This document shows positions 18,048 to 26,237 of a stretch of DNA of 64,000 bases, piece after piece (the first letter of the stretch is position 1; every line of letters starts with the position of its first letter). The notes under the pieces were generated by a model that searched no databases, was not told the DNA's origin, and was given only the letters and a program-made list of their open reading frames with translations. The stretch is from Chitinophagaceae bacterium (GTDB lineage Bacteria; Bacteroidota; Bacteroidia; Chitinophagales; Chitinophagaceae): assembly GCA_014879565.1 (NCBI GenBank), contig JACSRW010000032.1, positions 1 to 64,000 of the forward strand. Reading direction: 5' to 3'. The translations under genes and the position numbers were made by a program.

Positions 18048-20258
18048 ATGGAACTAATCTATTTTTTCCGCATTATTTTCAGGCGGAAGTGGATCATTCT
18101 GGGCGCCGGCCTGGCCGGGGTACTGACGGCTTTCCTGCTGACTATGAACAAAAAACCCCTGTTCAAGTCACTGGCCCAAATGTCAACAGGCTTCACGATC
18201 AGTGAAGAAATCAAACTCTCCGACGACATTTTTAATATACCCCAGATTGATGTCAAATTCAATAATGTCATTGAGAACATCAACTCCCCGAAGGTACTCA
18301 ACCTGCTTTCCTACAAACTGCTTCTTCATGATGTCGGCAATGAAAATCCCTTTATTAAACCGGATAAGTCGAAATGGGAAAAAAATGAATTGCTGCGCGG
18401 GCTGAATAATGACAGTGTGCGCCGTCTGCTCAACGAAAAATATGCCAGCATGCAACTGCTCAGGTCCAATGTGAAGGCTGAGAAGCAGCTGCTGGAGCTG
18501 ATGAAGGAATACGGTTATGACCTGGATAATATCCGTAAATACCTGTACGTGGCCCGGTTTCAGCGGACGGACTATATCAACATTGTCTTCCGCTCCGAAT
18601 CACCGGACCTGTCGGCTTTTGTGGTCAATAACCTCATTATTGAATTCCAGCGTTATTATGATGCTTTCAGGCGGGAACGGTCGGTGGAATCCATGGTGGC
18701 TTTGGACTCGGTGGTGAAAAAAAGGAAGGCGGAACTTGATGAGAAAATCAACGCCAAGAGCCGGTATCTGGATGATTCCGTGGTTACGACCATTGACCCC
18801 AACCTGGTAGGGGCTAACAAACTCAGCCAGATCAGTATGTATGAGAGTGCATTGGCTGAAGAAATTTCCCGGGTACAAAGTCTCAATTACCAGATTGAGC
18901 AGATTGACCTTCAGCTGAAGGCCTTGGGGGATGCACCGGTAAGTACTAATTCCAATACAGACAACCAGGAGTATTTCCGTCTCCGGAAAGAATACAATGA
19001 CCTGTATGACAAATATGTTAAGCAGGGAGCCAGTGACCCGGATATGAAAGCCCGGCTGGATGAACTGCAGCGGAAAATGAGACTGGCAGCTCCCACCGGT
19101 AATATCAATACGGATAACAGCAGCCTCACCAATGCCCAGCGGAACTCCCTGCAGCAAACCCGGATTGACCTGGAGGGCCGGCTTCGTTCTGCCAATTCCA
19201 AAATATCCTTCTACCGTTCCAAACTGGCGGAAGCGGGTTCCTTTATAGCCACGGCTTCACCTGAAAAATCGGGAAGGCTGGAACAGCTGGATAAGGAAAT
19301 TGAGGTGGCCATGCTGGAGTATTCCAATGCAAAGGAAAGACTGACGCTGGCTTCCAACATCAATGAAACAGGGGTTTACAATTTCAAGCAGACATTATAT
19401 GGTCAGCCGGCACTGAAGCCTGAACCCTCAAAGAGGCTGATCATCATGGCCCTGGCCGGGTTCAGTGGAGTGGTAATAACCGCGCTGGTTTTTATTTTCC
19501 TGGCCTATATTGACCAGTCCATCAAAACCCCGCTCCAGTTTCAGCGGCTTACCGGTTTGCCCCTGCTGGGTACCATCAATATGGTGAACCTGAAAGCGGC
19601 TAACCTGAAAGAACAGGTGACCCAGGTGGAGGGTGGTGATGCTCACCGGAACAATGCTTTCCGGGAACTATTGCGCAAACTCCGCTTTGAGATTGAGAGC
19701 AGTGGTAAACGGATTATCCTATTTACCAGTACCGAACCCCAGCAGGGTAAAACCACCCTGATGCAGGCACTGGCTTTCAGCCTGAGCCTGAGTAAAAAAC
19801 GGGTGTTGCTGGTGGATACGAATTTCTGCAATAATGACCTGACGGTATATAATGACGCCAAACCCACCCTGGAAAATTATTCAGCGCAGGGACTTAAACT
19901 GGATGCCAGTGAAGTAAAGGATATGATCACCAATACCGGCGTGGAGAATGTGGACATTATCGGCTGTAAGGGCGGGGACTATACACCCACTGAAATACTG
20001 CCCAAGGATCACCTCCTGAATCATCTTCAGGAATTTTTGCAGCAGTATGATTTTATCCTGCTGGAGGGCGCCCCGCTGAACGGTTTTACCGATACAAAGG
20101 AGCTGTCCCAGTACGCGGATGGGATCCTGGCCATTTTTTCCGCCACCGCAGAAATAAAACCGGCGGATAAGGAGTCTATCAAATATTTCCGCACCGTGAA
20201 ATCAAAATTTCTGGGTGCCGTATTGAATAAGGTGGACAATAAGGATATCAATCTTTAA
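18048..20258 (+). CDS. Polysaccharide co-polymerase / BY-kinase-like protein (Wzc type)
   Basis: The 736-residue protein has TM1 near residues 10-32, a periplasmic Wzz-like domain, a coiled-coil region (about 220-430), TM2 near 470-490 and a cytoplasmic P-loop domain (about 530-736). The Walker A motif is EPQQGKTTL and Walker A' is VLLVDTNF. The usual Walker B (ID-S/T-PP) reads LLEGAPL, with Glu in place of Asp. The C-terminus ends NKVDNKDINL with no tyrosine cluster. Such proteins set chain length and couple polymerisation to export. Kinase activity here is doubtful. It heads the second EPS block. Confidence 0.9.
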   Translation: MELIYFFRIIFRRKWIILGAGLAGVLTAFLLTMNKKPLFKSLAQMSTGFTISEEIKLSDDIFNIPQIDVKFNNVIENINSPKVLNLLSYKLLLHDVGNENPFIKPDKSKWEKNELLRGLNNDSVRRLLNEKYASMQLLRSNVKAEKQLLELMKEYGYDLDNIRKYLYVARFQRTDYINIVFRSESPDLSAFVVNNLIIEFQRYYDAFRRERSVESMVALDSVVKKRKAELDEKINAKSRYLDDSVVTTIDPNLVGANKLSQISMYESALAEEISRVQSLNYQIEQIDLQLKALGDAPVSTNSNTDNQEYFRLRKEYNDLYDKYVKQGASDPDMKARLDELQRKMRLAAPTGNINTDNSSLTNAQRNSLQQTRIDLEGRLRSANSKISFYRSKLAEAGSFIATASPEKSGRLEQLDKEIEVAMLEYSNAKERLTLASNINETGVYNFKQTLYGQPALKPEPSKRLIIMALAGFSGVVITALVFIFLAYIDQSIKTPLQFQRLTGLPLLGTINMVNLKAANLKEQVTQVEGGDAHRNNAFRELLRKLRFEIESSGKRIILFTSTEPQQGKTTLMQALAFSLSLSKKRVLLVDTNFCNNDLTVYNDAKPTLENYSAQGLKLDASEVKDMITNTGVENVDIIGCKGGDYTPTEILPKDHLLNHLQEFLQQYDFILLEGAPLNGFTDTKELSQYADGILAIFSATAEIKPADKESIKYFRTVKSKFLGAVLNKVDNKDINL

Positions 20259-20277
20259 GCATAACCAAAACGGTATT

Positions 20278-21351
20278 TTGAATTCCCACGGTGTACCTGT
20301 ACAACTGTCAGCCCCCGGCAACCGGTCCAACGGGCGTCTGGGCTGGGTGGATTATGCCCGGGGTATAGCCATCCTGCTGGTGGTTTACCGCCATTGCCTC
20401 GTGGGTCTCAGGAGAGCCGGGGTGGACGTGCCCGGCAGCCTGTATGCGGTGCAGGAATTTTTGTATAACGTACGCATGCCGGTGTTTTTTGTCCTCTCGG
20501 GTATATTCCTCACCACATCCCTCCGGAAAAGCAGTACCCGTACCGTAGCGGGGAAAAAAGCCGCCAGCCTGCTGTATCCTTATTTTATCTGGTCTGTTTT
20601 TCTCATCAGCCTGCAATGGCTGCTGTCGGATTACACCAATTCCAGCCGGTCGGCGAAAGACTACCTCTATATCCTGCTTCAGCCGAGGGAACTGGATCAT
20701 ATGTGGTATCTTCTTGCCCTGTTTAATACCACCCTGCTCTATCTTTTGCTGAAGCCGTTACTGGACAATAAACCGTTGCTGCATACAGCCCTTGCTGTTG
20801 CCCTGCATTTCCTGAGTTTTTACCTGGGGCCCTGGAGCTTTTTCTCCGATATCGCCTATCATTATATTTTCCTGGTATGCGGGGTACTGGCGGCAGATAC
20901 GGTCATGCAATGGGAATCTGTTTCATCGGGTAAGGCCCTGCTTTACCTGCTTGGACTCACACCGGTTTTTGTGGCCGGCCAGTTATTCTGGCTGCGTACC
21001 GTCGGGCCGGAATACCAGACAGAAAACTGGTGGGGGCTCGGTCCCTATCTGCTGATTATCCTGATCGCCTGCCTGGTTTATTATCTCGTGAGCCGGCTCA
21101 TACAGGCATGGGGATACATGAAGTGGCTGGCTGAAATCGGGAAACACTCCCTCTATATATACATCCTGCACATCCATGTCATAGCATTTGTACGGATCGC
21201 ATTTGTAAAATTTGCGGGGAATACCAACCCGCTGCTGATACTCCTTGTCAGCCTGGTCACCGGTATATTGCTGCCCGTATTGTTTTATAAGGTCAGCAGG
21301 CGGTTTGGCTGGTCCTTTCTTTTTACAGCCCCTAAATTCCGGAAAGCATGA
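20278..21351 (+). CDS. Acyltransferase family 3 membrane protein, TTG start
   Basis: The 357-residue multi-pass protein has the family signature near its N-terminus (GWVDYARGIAILLVVYRHCL), a VRMPVFFVLSGIF segment, DHMWYLLAL and HSLYIYILHIH. It likely O-acylates a lipid-linked or exported glycan. The only usual start preserving the signature is TTG at 20278, the second TTG-started acyltransferase in this cluster. Its stop overlaps the start of the flippase gene by 4 bp (ATGA), so the two are translationally coupled. Confidence 0.88.
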   Translation: MNSHGVPVQLSAPGNRSNGRLGWVDYARGIAILLVVYRHCLVGLRRAGVDVPGSLYAVQEFLYNVRMPVFFVLSGIFLTTSLRKSSTRTVAGKKAASLLYPYFIWSVFLISLQWLLSDYTNSSRSAKDYLYILLQPRELDHMWYLLALFNTTLLYLLLKPLLDNKPLLHTALAVALHFLSFYLGPWSFFSDIAYHYIFLVCGVLAADTVMQWESVSSGKALLYLLGLTPVFVAGQLFWLRTVGPEYQTENWWGLGPYLLIILIACLVYYLVSRLIQAWGYMKWLAEIGKHSLYIYILHIHVIAFVRIAFVKFAGNTNPLLILLVSLVTGILLPVLFYKVSRRFGWSFLFTAPKFRKA

Positions 21352-22697
21352 CCCGGAAATACGCATACTGGCTGGACACGGGCAAATACGCCATGCTGCA
21401 GAAAGTCTTTTCCATTCTGCTGGGCATGCTCGCCTTTATGCTGCTCGCCAGGATCTTTGTGCCGGCTGATTTTGGTGTTTGGGGACTCTTTATCATCATC
21501 AGTTCCATCATAGAAACCTGCCGGAATGCACTGGTGAGAAACGGGTATATCCGGTTTATTAATTCCAGGCCGGGCGACACCCAACCGGCTATAGAAGCGG
21601 CTGCCATGTTGACCAATGGCATATTTACAGTCGTACTTATGCTGCTTCTGGTTCTTTCTGGCGAATTATTTGAACAATTGTTCCGGGCCCCAGGCTTGTC
21701 GGTTATGCTCTGGTATTATGCAGCTGGATTACTCTTATTGGCTCCCTTTTCATGGTTTGAAAACTTTTTCTATTCTAGGATGGATTTCCGGGCCATTTTT
21801 TGGATGTATTTTGTCAGGAATGCTTCTTTCCTCGGCCTCATACTTTTTTTCTATTTGGCCGGTTATTCCGTAAGTAAAAATCTGGCTGTATCGGTTTATT
21901 CTTTAGTGCTGTTGCCTGGAATTTTAATTGCCATATATTATTTCAGATTTCATCCAAGTGTAAGGGTAAATCTAAATTGGGCATTATTAAAGGAGTTTCT
22001 GAATTATGGAAAGTATGTACTTGGCAATAACTTTTTTTCGTTAATATTTGTCAGCACAGATAGCTTTATGACGTCCCGGTATGTTTCATCTGTCGCGTTA
22101 TCATATTATAGTACAGGTGCCAGATTGCTGAATTTTGCTGATATTCCATCACAAGTTCTTGGCGATATTATGTTTCCCCGTGCAGCACGCCTTGTCGCGA
22201 GTGGTACTGATGAGGAGGTCCGAAGAATTTATGAAAGAACAGTTGCTGCTTCATTGACGCTGATTATTCCAATAATTGCGCTTGTGCTTTTGTTTACTGA
22301 TACTATTATTCTGGTCCTCGCAGGACCGCAATATTTGGAGGCAAGACATGTCCTGGTTATTTTAATTTTTTATGCATTATTTCTCCCTTTTTTAAAGCAA
22401 TTTGGGAATATAATGGATGCCCGGGGGCTCCCGCATTATAATTTTTGGCTAATGCTAGTCATGGCAATTGTTAACATTGCATTAAATTATATATTAATAT
22501 CATATTTTGGCTATCGTGGAGCAGCTATAGGGACCCTGACTTCATACGTGATTGTTTTTATTATTACTCAATATGTATTGTATAAAGCTTTAGGAGTAAC
22601 TATTGCCCGGATTCTTTATAATATTCCAGTTCTCTATTATGATTATTTTTTATTAATAAAAGGTTTTTTAAGAAAGAGGCATAAATTTTTAAATTAG
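21348..22697 (+). CDS. Oligosaccharide flippase, Wzx-like (MOP superfamily)
   Basis: The 449-residue protein has about 12-14 hydrophobic segments and starts with the family-like LDTGKYAMLQKVFSILLGMLA. VPADFGVWGLF and SYYSTGARLLNFADIPSQVLGDIMFP are typical of Wzx/RfbX-type flippases, which move lipid-linked repeat units across the inner membrane. Base composition changes inside the gene: the first 300-400 bp resemble upstream genes, and the rest is much more AT-rich and continuous with the next gene. This suggests recombination within the reading frame. Confidence 0.88.
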   Translation: MTRKYAYWLDTGKYAMLQKVFSILLGMLAFMLLARIFVPADFGVWGLFIIISSIIETCRNALVRNGYIRFINSRPGDTQPAIEAAAMLTNGIFTVVLMLLLVLSGELFEQLFRAPGLSVMLWYYAAGLLLLAPFSWFENFFYSRMDFRAIFWMYFVRNASFLGLILFFYLAGYSVSKNLAVSVYSLVLLPGILIAIYYFRFHPSVRVNLNWALLKEFLNYGKYVLGNNFFSLIFVSTDSFMTSRYVSSVALSYYSTGARLLNFADIPSQVLGDIMFPRAARLVASGTDEEVRRIYERTVAASLTLIIPIIALVLLFTDTIILVLAGPQYLEARHVLVILIFYALFLPFLKQFGNIMDARGLPHYNFWLMLVMAIVNIALNYILISYFGYRGAAIGTLTSYVIVFIITQYVLYKALGVTIARILYNIPVLYYDYFLLIKGFLRKRHKFLN

Positions 22698-22702
22698 ACA
22701 TA

Positions 22703-23893
22703 ATGTTAGAGAATAGAAATATGATTTGCCTTTCTGCATCACAATGGGGTGGCGATTATGCTAAAACTATTGTTGAGGTTATGAAGGTGTTTGCAAGGAA
22801 AAATAAAGTTTTATATATCGATTATCCTTATACGTTAAAAGATTTGGTATTCTCATTGTTTAGGAAAACAGATATGGACTTTAACCGGATAGTAGGGATT
22901 AAAAATAGAATTAAGAGGGAAGTCATAAATAATGAAGTATCTGTATATGTATTTGTGCCTCCGCCGATCATACCAGTTAATTATTTACCTAGTGGTTTCC
23001 TGTATTCGCTGCTTTTACGGTTTAACGGTTATATTCTCAGCCGGAGTGTTAAACAGGCAATACGAAAGCTTGAAATGGAGGGTGAACTGATTTATTTTAA
23101 TGCTTTTTTGCCTTCTCTTGGTGAAGTGACAATGGGGAAATTTGACGAAAAGACAATGGTTTATTATTGTTATGATGAAATCAATTCAGCTAAGTGGCTA
23201 AAAAAACATGGAGGTGTCCATGAAAAACATGTAATGTTGGAATCAGATATCGTCCTCACCACATCTGAAGGGCTCTATCAGAAAAAGAAGGCGCAGGCAA
23301 AACGGTGTTTCTTGGTGAAAAATGCCGTGAATTTTGAGCTGTTCCGTTCAGGTGTGTCTGAGAGGTATAGTAATCCGGAGAAAATTATCGGATATATCGG
23401 AAGTATTGACGAAAGATTAGATTACGATTTGCTGAAATATGTTATTTCTCACCTTCCTGAATATAAATTTGAATTTGTGGGCAGATGTACCTTTCCCGAA
23501 GGCAGGAGAATCCTGGAGGAATTTTCAAATGTCAGCTTAACAGGGCCAAAGAATTCACAAGAACTTCCTGGTTTTATTTCCCGGTATTCAGCCGGGATTA
23601 TCCCTTTCGCAATTAATGATTTTAACTTTGGTATTTATCCGTTAAAAATTAATGAATATCTCGCTGGTGGCCTGCCGGTGGTAATGACAAATTTTGCCCT
23701 ATTGAATGAGTTCAGGGATATTGCTTTTATTTCCGGTAATGAGCGTGAATTTGTTGCGCATATCCGGAAATCGGTTTCCGAAGATTCCCTTTCTTTACAG
23801 GCAAAGCGTATAGAGTTTGCCCGACAGAATTCATGGGAAAGCCGGGTAGATCTGATTTCGGATATAATAGCTAGTGTTGAAAATGAGGGGTAG
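22703..23893 (+). CDS. Glycosyltransferase, GT-B fold, group 1-like
   Basis: The 396-residue protein begins ICLSASQWGGDYAKTI and has YYCYDEIN, the DIVLTTSEGLYQKK segment and a C-terminal donor half with IIGYIGSIDERLDYDL, EFVGRC and the acidic KINEYLAGGLPVV motif. The order matches TuaH-like or GT4-related enzymes. It starts 5 bp after the flippase and shares its AT-rich composition. It probably adds a side-chain or backbone sugar. The usual E-x7-E signature is only partly recognisable, so family assignment is tentative. Confidence 0.8.
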   Translation: MLENRNMICLSASQWGGDYAKTIVEVMKVFARKNKVLYIDYPYTLKDLVFSLFRKTDMDFNRIVGIKNRIKREVINNEVSVYVFVPPPIIPVNYLPSGFLYSLLLRFNGYILSRSVKQAIRKLEMEGELIYFNAFLPSLGEVTMGKFDEKTMVYYCYDEINSAKWLKKHGGVHEKHVMLESDIVLTTSEGLYQKKKAQAKRCFLVKNAVNFELFRSGVSERYSNPEKIIGYIGSIDERLDYDLLKYVISHLPEYKFEFVGRCTFPEGRRILEEFSNVSLTGPKNSQELPGFISRYSAGIIPFAINDFNFGIYPLKINEYLAGGLPVVMTNFALLNEFRDIAFISGNEREFVAHIRKSVSEDSLSLQAKRIEFARQNSWESRVDLISDIIASVENEG

Positions 23894-23961
23894 GTTTTGA
23901 CAGTGTCAGCCCAGTTGAAAATGAAAGGACAAAAATTTGACTCAATGCAAACCTAGTAGAT

Positions 23962-24060
23962 ATGCGTAATAATGAAAGTATAACATTTCTTGAAATTGTA
24001 GTTTCTGTTTTTTTGTTTCTCGTAATGAGCTTTATTTTTCTTAAAGTATTATTTCTTTAA
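23962..24060 (+). CDS. Possible 32-residue single-pass membrane peptide
   Basis: A short ATG-to-TAA frame encodes an N-terminal polar stretch (MRNNESITFLEI) followed by about 20 hydrophobic residues ending VLFL. It is co-directional in the 179-bp gap between the glycosyltransferase and the Wzy-like gene, whose GTG start lies 12 bp after its stop. No clear ribosome-binding site is seen. It could be a real small protein or chance in AT-rich DNA. Confidence 0.3.
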   Translation: MRNNESITFLEIVVSVFLFLVMSFIFLKVLFL

Positions 24061-24072
24061 AAGAGGTGATGC

Positions 24073-25503
24073 GTGAGTAAGCAACTTTACATAACAACAG
24101 CTGTCGTTCTAAGTTTTCTTCTGACTTTGCTGTCTGCTGTAGTTTTCGTGGATGTCAGCTCTATTACGGGGCTGATGATTCCTGTATTTCTTTTAGGTTG
24201 TCTGGTTTTTGCCTTTATTTTGTCTAATTTCCGGTTTGGATTTTATCTGACAATAACGGTCGGTTTTTTTATTTTTTTTACCGGGAGAGTTTTGGGGCAG
24301 GCCTTTCCGTCCGCTTTTTTAGTTGATGTTCTTCTGTGGGCTACATATCTGGGTATGCTTATCGGGAATGCGCGCAGCAGAACCCGGGTGAACCTGGGCA
24401 ACGGGCATATTATATCTTACGGGTATCTTATTTACACACTGTTTTTATTGTGTGAGGTGTTTAATCCAAATATGATCTCAGTAGAGGGTTGGTTTTTTGT
24501 GTTCAGGAAGTTTTTGCAGTTCGTTCTTATTTACATAGTTGCCCTGAATGTTTTTACGGATACACGTAATATTTATTTCTTCATCCGTTATTGGGCTGTA
24601 TTATCGCTAATTACCGGTTTGTATGGATGTATCCAGGAGTGGTTTGGGTTTTTTGCCTTTGAGTTGGACTGGGTATGGAGTGTACCGGGAAGGGCAGGAC
24701 TCTATTTTCTGGATAACGGAATGATGCGTAAGTTTTCCATCCTTTCGGATCCGGCCGCTTTCGGAATTATAATGGCATCCACATCGGTGGTCATGCTGGT
24801 CATGATGCTTCATCTTAAAAAGTGGAAATGGAAGACCGGATACGCGCTGACTGCTTTTTTTGTTATTCTGGGGGTGGCCTATTCCGGGACCCGGACGGCT
24901 TATTTTGTCATTGCGGCAGGAGTAGCGCTTTATTTTCTGATGAACATTTCCAATAAACGGACCTTGGTTTTTGCTAGTGCCTGTCTCCTAGGCTTTGCCT
25001 TTATCCTGTATGGACCGATTTACGGCAATCCGACTATTAACCGGATCCGCAGCACGTTTCAGTTTTCGGAAGATGCGTCGCTGAAAGTGCGGGATGAGAA
25101 CCGGAAATTTATCCAGCCCTATATTTACAGCAACCCGATTGGAGGCGGTCTGGCCACGAGCGGCATGGCGGGTCTGGACTATAATCCGGGCCATATACTG
25201 GCCGGTTTTCCCCCGGACAGCGGTTTTGTCAAAACGGCTATTGAAACCGGCTGGGTTGGATTTTCCCTGCAATGCCTGCTATATTTCCTGATATTGCAGT
25301 CTGGCGTGCGCGCTTATTACCGGGCCCGCAATAAATTCCTGCGGATTGTGGTACTGGCAGCGCTTGTTTCTGTATTTACTTTTGTCATTGCCCAGTATGG
25401 CCAGGAAGCGATCGGCCAGGTACCGGGTTGCTTTCTTTTTTATTCCTGCCTGGCTATTATTGTCCGGGCACGGCAATTTGAAACCTCAAACAAACATATA
25501 TGA
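24073..25503 (+). CDS. Polysaccharide polymerase / O-antigen ligase-like protein (Wzy)
   Basis: The 476-residue protein has about 11-12 hydrophobic segments and a large periplasmic loop between the later ones, with GVAYSGTRTAYFVIAAG preceding it as in the O-antigen ligase/Wzy_C family. The loop contains RDENRKF and a glycine-rich GGGLATSG stretch. It would polymerise flipped repeat units at the periplasmic face. The start is the GTG at 24073, preceded by AAGAGGTG. Its stop overlaps the next start (ATGA), coupling it to the TolC-like gene. Confidence 0.85.
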   Translation: MSKQLYITTAVVLSFLLTLLSAVVFVDVSSITGLMIPVFLLGCLVFAFILSNFRFGFYLTITVGFFIFFTGRVLGQAFPSAFLVDVLLWATYLGMLIGNARSRTRVNLGNGHIISYGYLIYTLFLLCEVFNPNMISVEGWFFVFRKFLQFVLIYIVALNVFTDTRNIYFFIRYWAVLSLITGLYGCIQEWFGFFAFELDWVWSVPGRAGLYFLDNGMMRKFSILSDPAAFGIIMASTSVVMLVMMLHLKKWKWKTGYALTAFFVILGVAYSGTRTAYFVIAAGVALYFLMNISNKRTLVFASACLLGFAFILYGPIYGNPTINRIRSTFQFSEDASLKVRDENRKFIQPYIYSNPIGGGLATSGMAGLDYNPGHILAGFPPDSGFVKTAIETGWVGFSLQCLLYFLILQSGVRAYYRARNKFLRIVVLAALVSVFTFVIAQYGQEAIGQVPGCFLFYSCLAIIVRARQFETSNKHI

Positions 25504-26237
25504 AAACATTCTTCAGCTTTTTGCTCATCTTAGTTTGCTCCGTTTCCGGTGCCCAGTCCCTGCTGGATTCGGTGGGGAATCCGGGTTTTAATCTGCAGGA
25601 TACCCTGGCAGATAAACTGGCCGACCTGGCCGTCAGTAACCGGATGGTGCTGGTGGAGCAACGGGGTCTGGATGTGAAAACCTATGAAATGAAGAAAAAC
25701 AAAGCTGCCTGGCTGAATAATATCGGGGCAAACTTTAACCTGAATGAATCCAATCTGAACAGCAGCGTGAATAATGCCAACCTGTTCTTCCCCCGCTATA
25801 ATCTCAGCCTCAACCTGCCGCTCGGCTTTTTCTTTACCAAGGCCAGGGATGTACAGATTTCCAAGGCCAATATTGAGCTGAAAAAGGCTGAGATGGATGT
25901 AAAGGTTTATGAGATCCGCCAGGCAATCAAGCTGCAATACCAGGCCTATAAGGCCAGTATGTATCTGCTGGCATTACATGAGGCCATCCTGCAGGACGAA
26001 CTGGTGATCTGGAAAAAGACTGAAGCCCGTTTTGCCAAAAATGAAGTAACCCTGGAAACCCTTTCCGATGCTTCCAAAAGGTACCAGGCGGAGCTGGTTA
26101 AAAAAATTAACCTGCTGAAGGATGTGAATACCGCAAAATATGGTCTGGAAAGTCTCCTGGGAATGACCCTGGAGGAAGCCCTGGCAAAGGTTAATCCCCC
26201 TGCAGCGGATCCCCTGCGTCCCGCAGGAGGTCAGTAA
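25500..26237 (+). CDS. Half-length TolC-like outer-membrane export protein
   Basis: The 245-residue protein has a signal peptide ending near SGAQ. After it comes one TolC-type repeat: a helix, a beta-hairpin-like region (GANFNLNES, YNLSLNLPLGFFF), long helices rich in Lys/Glu/Ala (about 115-200) and a closing LLGMTLEEAL. Normal TolC-family proteins contain two such repeats and 400-500 residues. It is coupled to the polymerase gene and no Wza-like exporter is present, so it may be the outer-membrane export component. The last 47 bp overlap the convergent GT2 gene. Confidence 0.7.
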   Translation: MKTFFSFLLILVCSVSGAQSLLDSVGNPGFNLQDTLADKLADLAVSNRMVLVEQRGLDVKTYEMKKNKAAWLNNIGANFNLNESNLNSSVNNANLFFPRYNLSLNLPLGFFFTKARDVQISKANIELKKAEMDVKVYEIRQAIKLQYQAYKASMYLLALHEAILQDELVIWKKTEARFAKNEVTLETLSDASKRYQAELVKKINLLKDVNTAKYGLESLLGMTLEEALAKVNPPAADPLRPAGGQ

